In this document: piece by piece, positions 59,299 through 64,000 of the stretch
Numbering within the stretch: the first letter of the stretch is position 1
Layout of the letters: each line of letters starts with the position of its first letter
Source: Dethiobacter alkaliphilus AHT 1
GTDB taxonomy: Bacteria > Bacillota > Dethiobacteria > Dethiobacterales > Dethiobacteraceae
DNA length: 64,000 bases
Reading direction: 5' to 3'
NCBI RefSeq assembly: GCF_000174415.1
Contig: NZ_ACJM01000010.1
Coordinates: 62,001-126,000, forward strand
Translations under genes and position numbers: made by a program
The notes under the pieces: generated by a model
Seen by the model: only the letters and a program-made list of their open reading frames with translations
Database searches by the model: none
Told to the model about the DNA's origin: nothing

Positions 59299-60600
59299 TT
59301 AGAGCAAATCTGTCAAAAAGTTATCCAGGTCGTTTACTACCCGTAGATCTGTGTTCAGTTCTTGGGCTAAATCATTAATAGTATATCCATCTAAAAAGAG
59401 CTCTTTTCCCTCTTTTAGCATTACGGCGGGCAAATAAATCCGGTCTGCTTTTTCTTTGTCTTTTAAGCCGGCAATGATATCGCTGGCGGTTAACAGACCG
59501 GTCACCGTCACATGGCCGCCAAAGAAGCGGTTTTGTAAACCAATCAGGCGGATGTTAAGCCCCTCTATTTTGTTTAATTGATCCATGATGGGCTCCAGGT
59601 AGCGCACAGCAGATGAGCCGGTAACCACCGCCACATTTTTTTCTGCTGTAATTTTTTCAGGCAGGGTTTGCCGGAGTTTTTCCCAGTCGTTTAATAGCAG
59701 CCGCAAAAGACCTACACCGTTTTCCAGCTGCGGATAGCCTTCGTACCAGTGGTGGTCGGGCACCTCCTTATCAGCCATGTTGTAGAACTCATCGGCGGCA
59801 AACACAAAGCGGGTTTTGCTCTCCTGCAGGCATTTTTTCTGCCAGGCGGTTAGCTGCTCCAGTACCTCTTGGGCGTGGCTTTTATCGCAGGGAGACAGGG
59901 GATAGAGTTTTTCCCGGTGTCCGGTGAGGCCAACGGGCACCACCGCCAGGCTCTTTATCCCGGGATACAGGCCATAGAGGTCCGTTATGGTTTGGTCCAG
60001 GGCCTCTTTGTCGTTTAGGCCGGGACAGAGCACAACCTGGGTATGAAATTCAATGCCGGCCTCGGTGAGGCGTTTTAGCAGGAGGAGGACTTCACCGGCA
60101 CGTTTATGGTTCATCATGCGGCGGCGCAATTGAGAATCGGTGGTATGTACCGATACATAAAGCGGACTCAGGTGCAGCTTTTCTATTCTGGCCACATCTT
60201 CTTCCCGTAGGTTGGTGAGGGTGATATAGCTGCCGGATAAAAAAGAAAGACGGTAGTCGTCATCCTTAATATAGAGAGTGCTGCGCATGGCCGGCGGCAT
60301 CTGATCCACAAAGCAGAACACGCAGCGGTTCTGGCAGGAACGGATATCATCCAGAGTGGGAGAAGCAAACACGATTCCCAGCGGCTCATCAAAGTCTTTT
60401 TCAATTTCATACTCCACCAGCTCACCGTCGGCATGCTGGACCACAAGCAGGATATCTTCGCTGCTTTCGGCCAGACGCCAGTCCAGAATGTCTGAGGGAT
60501 TTTCGCCGTTTATTGCTACGATGGTGTCACCGGTAGCGATCTCCAATTCTTCTGCAATGGAGCCCGGCTCCACCCGCTCCACCTCATTACCGCGTGTCAT
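59299..60600 (-). CDS. DUF512/PDZ radical-SAM-like protein
   Basis: About 433 residues. An N-terminal PDZ-like domain ('VERVEPGSIAEELEIATGDTIVAINGE') precedes a domain with C-x3-C-x2-C ('CQNRCVFCFVDQ'), the iron-sulfur ligand pattern seen in TIGR03279/DUF512 proteins, which have a radical-SAM-like barrel ('DYRLSFLSGSYITLTNL', 'STDSQLRRRMMNHKRAGEV', 'VVLCPGLNDKE'). These proteins usually lie next to der, as here. Biochemical role unknown. Start ATG at 60600; GTG codons just upstream are alternatives. Confidence 0.88.
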   Translation of the reverse strand: MTRGNEVERVEPGSIAEELEIATGDTIVAINGENPSDILDWRLAESSEDILLVVQHADGELVEYEIEKDFDEPLGIVFASPTLDDIRSCQNRCVFCFVDQMPPAMRSTLYIKDDDYRLSFLSGSYITLTNLREEDVARIEKLHLSPLYVSVHTTDSQLRRRMMNHKRAGEVLLLLKRLTEAGIEFHTQVVLCPGLNDKEALDQTITDLYGLYPGIKSLAVVPVGLTGHREKLYPLSPCDKSHAQEVLEQLTAWQKKCLQESKTRFVFAADEFYNMADKEVPDHHWYEGYPQLENGVGLLRLLLNDWEKLRQTLPEKITAEKNVAVVTGSSAVRYLEPIMDQLNKIEGLNIRLIGLQNRFFGGHVTVTGLLTASDIIAGLKDKEKADRIYLPAVMLKEGKELFLDGYTINDLAQELNTDLRVVNDLDNFLTDLL

Positions 60601-60663
60601 GTGCACACCCACTTTTCCTGTACTTTCCTAATTATCCTATACGCCGCTGAGTGTGTCAAATAA

Positions 60664-60702
60664 AAAAGCACGTTTATTTCAGTTCCCTCAACACGTGCTT
60701 TT
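60664..60702. terminator. Hairpin downstream of the P-type ATPase region
   Basis: AAAAGCACGT / ACGTGCTTTT in the gap between the ATPase gene and the DUF512 gene. Confidence 0.7.
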
Positions 60703-60762
60703 GATACCGGTTTCCCTAGTAGCTTCGCAAACTGCGAAGCGTTATAATTTCCGGTATGAAAA

Positions 60763-60793
60763 AAAGCAGAGCGGTTAAATACCACTCTGCTTT
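60763..60793. terminator. Intrinsic terminator after the metal ATPase gene
   Basis: AAAGCAGAG / CTCTGCTTT stem about 100 bases after the ATPase stop on the minus strand, with a run of T beyond. A further palindrome GCTTCGCA-AAC-TGCGAAGC lies at about 60722-60740. Confidence 0.8.
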
Positions 60794-60883
60794 AGTATTG
60801 TACTATTGTCAGTTTCTACTCAGCAATCATGACATGATCAACTTTCTAAGCTGTTAATTCAACCTCTTCTACCGTTGTGTTTG

Positions 60884-62926
60884 TTATCTTAACAGGCGCA
60901 TGCCGTTGGCGGTGACCAGAATTGAGGCACCCATATCGGCTAAGATTGCCAGCCAGAGGGTTAACCAGCCGGGAAACACCAGCATAATGGCCAGGCCTTT
61001 GATAAGCAGGGCAAAAGCGATGTTTTGGCGGATAATGCCCATGGTGCGGCGGGAAAGGGTAATCAAAAACGGTAGTTTATCCAGCTCATCGCCCATCAGT
61101 GCGATATCGGCGGTTTCCAAAGCGGTGGGGCTGCCGGCAGCACCCATGGCAATGCCCACATCGGCGGAGGCTAAAGCGGGAGCGTCATTTATACCGTCAC
61201 CTACCATGGCCACACTGCCAAACTTAGTGCGGAAACGGCGCACCGCCTGCTCCTTTTGTTCCGGCAGCAGACCGGCGGCCACATCGTCCAGTCCCAGGGA
61301 TAAGGCCAACGGCCGGGCCGCCTCTTCTCTGTCTCCGGTGAGCATGGCGATTTTTTCTATACCCAGGTTTCGCAGGTTATCCAAAGTGCTTCTGCTTTCC
61401 TGACGAATGGTATCACTGATAAGCAGGGCGCCGTGAATAGTTTGTTCTGAAGCCAACATTACAGGGGTTTCGTTCCCTTGCGCCTCCATCTCCAGATTGG
61501 AAGTGGCATAGCCGTGTTGGGCCAGAAATGCCGGGGAGCCCAGATAATAGCGGGTGCCGTCCACCGTGCCCGTTACACCTTTGCCCGGATAGGCGGTAAA
61601 ATCACTTACCTGCTGCGGCGAAAGTTCCTGTTCTTTGGCCAGCTTACGGATTGCTTCTGCCAAAACATGCTCTGAGTGCGCTTCCAGGCTGGCGGCAATC
61701 TGCAGCAGTTTTTCCTGCGGGTAATTAGTACTTAAAATACGGGTGACCATGGGAGTTCCCTTGGTAAGGGTACCGGTTTTGTCAAAAATAATGGCATTTA
61801 CATCTCTCATTTGTTCCAGGTACACGCCGCCTTTAACCAGAATGCCCTGCCGGGCTGCGTTGGTCAAAGAGGCCACAATGGACACCGGGGTAGAGACCAC
61901 CAAGGCGCAGGGACAGGCCACAATTAATAGCGCCAGTCCGCGGTAGACCCATTGCTGCCAGCCGCCCCCGGCTATGACCGGTCCCAGAATGGCAATGGCA
62001 GCGGCCAAAGCGATAACCACCGGTGTATAGATTTGGGCAAAGCGGTCGATAAACTGCTGGGCGGGGGCACGGCGGGCCTGGGCTTCTTCCACCAGACGCA
62101 CAATATTGGCCAGGGTGGAATCCTTGGCGCTGCCTTTTACGCGAACAGTGAGGGAGCCGTTACCGTTAAGTGTGCCGGCATAAACGTTGCCACCCCTCTC
62201 CTTACTGACAGGCAAGGATTCTCCCGTTACCGCTGCTTCTGTTACATAGGAGGACCCGGAGACGATTGTACCGTCCAGGGGGATACGCTCCCCCGGCCGC
62301 ACCAGAATTTCTTCTTCCGGCAAGACAGCCTCCACCGGCACCGTTTCCGGCACGCCGTCCTTTAACCGGTGGGCCTCTTCGGGCACCGTATCCATCAGGG
62401 CGCGAATGGAACGGCGGTTCTTTTCCGCTGTATATGTTTCCAGCGCATGGCTGGCAGCAAAGAGAAAAGCTACGGTGGCCGCTTCCCACCATTCGTTGAT
62501 AAACAAAGCTCCGGCCACCGCCACCGTCATCAGCGTATTCATATCCAGGCGGCCGGCACGGATGGCTGCTATGCCGCGGCGAAAGGTGAGATGGCCGCCG
62601 GTTAAAATGGCCACCAACAGCAGTGTTGCGGAAACATTTGTATTAAAGGGAGTAGCAATAATAGCAAACAGGATGGCCATGGCAGAAACCACAGCGTAAG
62701 CTGTCCGTTTCCGCGCCAAGTCGCTACCCTGTTCTCCCTCAGCTTCTTCCAGCAGGCGGTAGCCGTGAGATTCCATCATCTTGCGGACCTCGCCCAACTG
62801 ACGGCGGTAGCGCAGGTGTAACTTCCCGGAGGCATACGACAGCACAGCCTCATCCACACCTTCCAGACGACGGATTCCTTCTTCCAGCTGTCTGGCACAG
62901 TCGGCGCAGTCCAGCCCTTCCACCAA
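60884..62926 (-). CDS. Heavy-metal-transporting P-type ATPase (Cd/Zn/Pb type), N-terminus disrupted
   Basis: A 680-residue P1B-type ATPase that exports divalent soft metals. The N-terminal heavy-metal domain has 'EGLDCADCARQLEEGI' (CxxC), then eight helices with the transmembrane CPC motif ('IVACPCALVVSTPVS'), the phosphorylation site 'IFDKTGTLTKGTPMV', and 'VGDGINDAPALASADVGIAMG'. CPC followed by this pattern fits CadA/ZntA. The frame lacks a good start: a TAA closes it 27 bases upstream and only TTG at 62926 is available. A perfect start (ATG at 62973-62975 after AAAGGGGAAG) is one base out of frame. Removing one G in the CCGGAGG stretch restores M-S-E-A-R-A-L-T-E-E-V. It follows the ArsR gene. 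Confidence 0.9.
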   Translation of the reverse strand: MVEGLDCADCARQLEEGIRRLEGVDEAVLSYASGKLHLRYRRQLGEVRKMMESHGYRLLEEAEGEQGSDLARKRTAYAVVSAMAILFAIIATPFNTNVSATLLLVAILTGGHLTFRRGIAAIRAGRLDMNTLMTVAVAGALFINEWWEAATVAFLFAASHALETYTAEKNRRSIRALMDTVPEEAHRLKDGVPETVPVEAVLPEEEILVRPGERIPLDGTIVSGSSYVTEAAVTGESLPVSKERGGNVYAGTLNGNGSLTVRVKGSAKDSTLANIVRLVEEAQARRAPAQQFIDRFAQIYTPVVIALAAAIAILGPVIAGGGWQQWVYRGLALLIVACPCALVVSTPVSIVASLTNAARQGILVKGGVYLEQMRDVNAIIFDKTGTLTKGTPMVTRILSTNYPQEKLLQIAASLEAHSEHVLAEAIRKLAKEQELSPQQVSDFTAYPGKGVTGTVDGTRYYLGSPAFLAQHGYATSNLEMEAQGNETPVMLASEQTIHGALLISDTIRQESRSTLDNLRNLGIEKIAMLTGDREEAARPLALSLGLDDVAAGLLPEQKEQAVRRFRTKFGSVAMVGDGINDAPALASADVGIAMGAAGSPTALETADIALMGDELDKLPFLITLSRRTMGIIRQNIAFALLIKGLAIMLVFPGWLTLWLAILADMGASILVTANGMRLLR

Positions 62927-62997
62927 AATGTTTTTCCCGTAAACTTCCTCCGGTTAAAGCTCTTGCTTCTGACATCTTATCTTCCCCTTTATCTGTG

Positions 62998-63360
62998 TTA
63001 TGAACTATGTTGTAGGTGGGCCTGGCCTATAACCAGCAAATCGCGGATATGTTGATCATCCAGGGAATAATAGACCAGCTTTCCCTGACGGCGGGTTTTT
63101 ACCAAACTTAAATCTTTTAGCCTGCGCAAATGATGAGAGACGGCCGGCGCACTCATCCCCAAAAGCTCTCCCAACTCACAGACACACAAATCCTGGTCCG
63201 CCACAGCCAGCATAATTTTTAGCCGATTGGCGTCGCCAAAGGCCCCAAACATGCGGGACAGCCGGTTTAGGGTGGCCTGGTCCGGCATTTTTTTCTCTGC
63301 CGCAGCCAAGGCTTTGGCATCTACACAAAACTCCTGGCAACGATCATGCTCATTGGACAT
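62998..63360 (-). CDS. ArsR/SmtB-family metal-responsive repressor
   Basis: A 120-residue winged-helix repressor ('FGDANRLKIMLAVADQDLCVCELGELLGMSAPAVSHHLRRLKDLSLVKTRRQGKLVYYSLDDQHI'). The Cys pair in 'DLCVCELG' lies in the helix that forms the metal site of CadC/ArsR-type members. Other Cys/His residues near the N-terminus ('CQEFCVDAK') could add ligands. It would repress its own operon with the ATPase until Cd, Zn or Pb binds. ATG at 63360 after GAGAGGTG. A matching operator lies 13 bases upstream. Confidence 0.93.
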   Translation of the reverse strand: MSNEHDRCQEFCVDAKALAAAEKKMPDQATLNRLSRMFGAFGDANRLKIMLAVADQDLCVCELGELLGMSAPAVSHHLRRLKDLSLVKTRRQGKLVYYSLDDQHIRDLLVIGQAHLQHSS

Positions 63361-63372
63361 TTTAACACCTCT

Positions 63373-63394
63373 CAATTAAACATTTGCTTAATTG
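63373..63394. promoter_or_regulatory. Probable ArsR/CadC operator
   Basis: CAATTAA-ACATTTGC-TTAATTG, a perfect 7-bp inverted repeat with eight-base spacer just before the repressor start, in the style of SmtB/CadC operators (AT-rich arms around a TTTG core). Confidence 0.7.
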
Positions 63395-63461
63395 TTTACA
63401 TTATATGCAGTTGGTATCAAAATGTCAATAGATATTATTAAGAGGAAGCAAATTCACCGCC

Positions 63462-63496
63462 AAAAAGGCGGCACCCCGTAGGGGAGCCGCCTTTTT
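63462..63496. terminator. Intrinsic terminator
   Basis: AAAAAGGCGGC / GCCGCCTTTTT with a G/C-rich stem, ending the DUF3189 gene unit on the minus strand. Confidence 0.92.
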
Positions 63497-63511
63497 AGTG
63501 CAGGTCCCAAC

Positions 63512-63955
63512 TCAGACAGGTTCCCTGCGAACAGATTTTACAATTGCGGTAAAACGATTGTTCACCAGTTTATAGCCCACATAGTCTGCCACATTCTGCA
63601 GGCCCAGTTGTTTAAACACACTGCAGACCAAACTAATCTGCGGATTCTCCGGCAAGCAGGGGATAACCTGCACTTCACTGAGAGACATTTGATACAGCCC
63701 CAGCAGGCTCTGCACCGCCCGCACCGCCACATCGGGATGTCCTTTGATGCTGGCGATATAGACTTCATTGTCGTTATTATCCCGACCTGCAAAATAAAGT
63801 TTGCCGTCATCTTCTTTGCCCACGGTGCGGAAATAGGACAGGCTTTTTAGTTTCTGCTGGGTGGGGCCGTGTAAGCTATCCAGCTGTTCCAAATGAATGG
63901 CTGCGGTGGTGGCGGGCAGGTAAAGGTCTGATACGCCCAGGTAGATATATTTCAT
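63512..63955 (-). CDS. DUF3189-family protein
   Basis: 147 residues. 'KYIYLGVSDLYLPATTAAIHLEQL' at the start and 'SVFKQLGLQNVADYVGYKLV' near the end fit DUF3189, a family found in spore-forming Firmicutes and often present as tandem copies. The start ATG overlaps the stop of the upstream gene (ATGA). Soluble; function unknown. Confidence 0.75.
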   Translation of the reverse strand: MKYIYLGVSDLYLPATTAAIHLEQLDSLHGPTQQKLKSLSYFRTVGKEDDGKLYFAGRDNNDNEVYIASIKGHPDVAVRAVQSLLGLYQMSLSEVQVIPCLPENPQISLVCSVFKQLGLQNVADYVGYKLVNNRFTAIVKSVRREPV

Positions 63956-64000
63956 GCGCCTGCTTCCTTTCGCACCTTATTTACCAACTCCACCAGTTTG
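63952..64000 (-). CDS. C-terminal end of an upstream gene (partial)
   Basis: Only about 15 codons are in the window ('KLVELVNKVRKEAGA' then stop). The stop overlaps the DUF3189 start by four bases, showing translational coupling. Tandem DUF3189 genes are common, so it may be a second copy, but the visible part is too short to tell. Confidence 0.5.
   Translation of the reverse strand, partial: KLVELVNKVRKEAGA

Noticed and set aside
60597-60785. 62-residue frame between the metal ATPase and DUF512 genes
   Set aside because: It runs through two terminator hairpins and lacks a ribosome site.

Overview
The window reads as chromosome from an endospore-forming, Gram-positive, probably anaerobic clostridium-type Firmicute. 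Supporting signs are a spoIVA gene in the usual der-plsY-gpsA-spoIVA order, a KinB-like sensor kinase, a DUF3189 protein, strong GGAGG ribosome sites, frequent TTG/GTG starts, and many lipoproteins and cell-wall proteins. A NorCB nitric oxide reductase, a sodium:solute symporter and a ferredoxin-type regulator-like protein fit a versatile anaerobe. I cannot name a species from sequence alone.

Layout. 0-10 kb: the end of a peptide-type ABC uptake operon, a CBS-domain protein, a PIN-PhoH ATPase, a two-CAP-domain lipoprotein, a LysM protein, two tandem UspA proteins, a 4Fe-4S protein, an HD hydrolase and a PPC/DUF296 protein. 10-26 kb: two paralogous coiled-coil polysaccharide deacetylases, a solute symporter, norCB, a CAP protein, a NarL-type two-component system next to an ABC-2 exporter, an amidase coupled to a 51-residue zinc-knuckle-like protein, an SDR, a PAP2 phosphatase and a lipoprotein. 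26-36 kb: a U32 protein, a chemoreceptor behind a cyclic-di-GMP-I riboswitch, an FAD oxidoreductase, and a CDF/ZIP metal transporter pair.

35.6-50.8 kb is an AT-richer accessory block, nearly all on the minus strand. It is packed with short membrane proteins and lipoproteins, often overlapping or closely spaced. It includes an ECF sigma factor, an anti-sigma factor, a decayed second anti-sigma N-terminus, a winged-helix regulator with a 21-bp inverted repeat in front of its operon, a duplicated 'SGPRI' family, and several membrane peptides of 33-49 residues that are easily missed. 51-64 kb returns to core genes: hisS, tRNA-Pro(GGG), a DUF401 permease, VanZ, spoIVA, gpsA, plsY, der, a DUF512 radical-SAM-like protein, a metal-responsive ArsR repressor with a heavy-metal ATPase, and DUF3189.

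The most notable observations are: the riboswitch-controlled chemoreceptor, whose P1 stem runs straight into a T8 tract; a NorCB pair with non-canonical residues at two functional positions; the sigma/anti-sigma locus with a fossil anti-sigma gene; the family of tiny membrane proteins; repeated cases where homology, overlap or ribosome-site spacing points to CTG, ATT or ATA initiation; and a one-base frame disruption between the best start and the body of the heavy-metal ATPase. I found no CRISPR array, prophage or intact insertion sequence.
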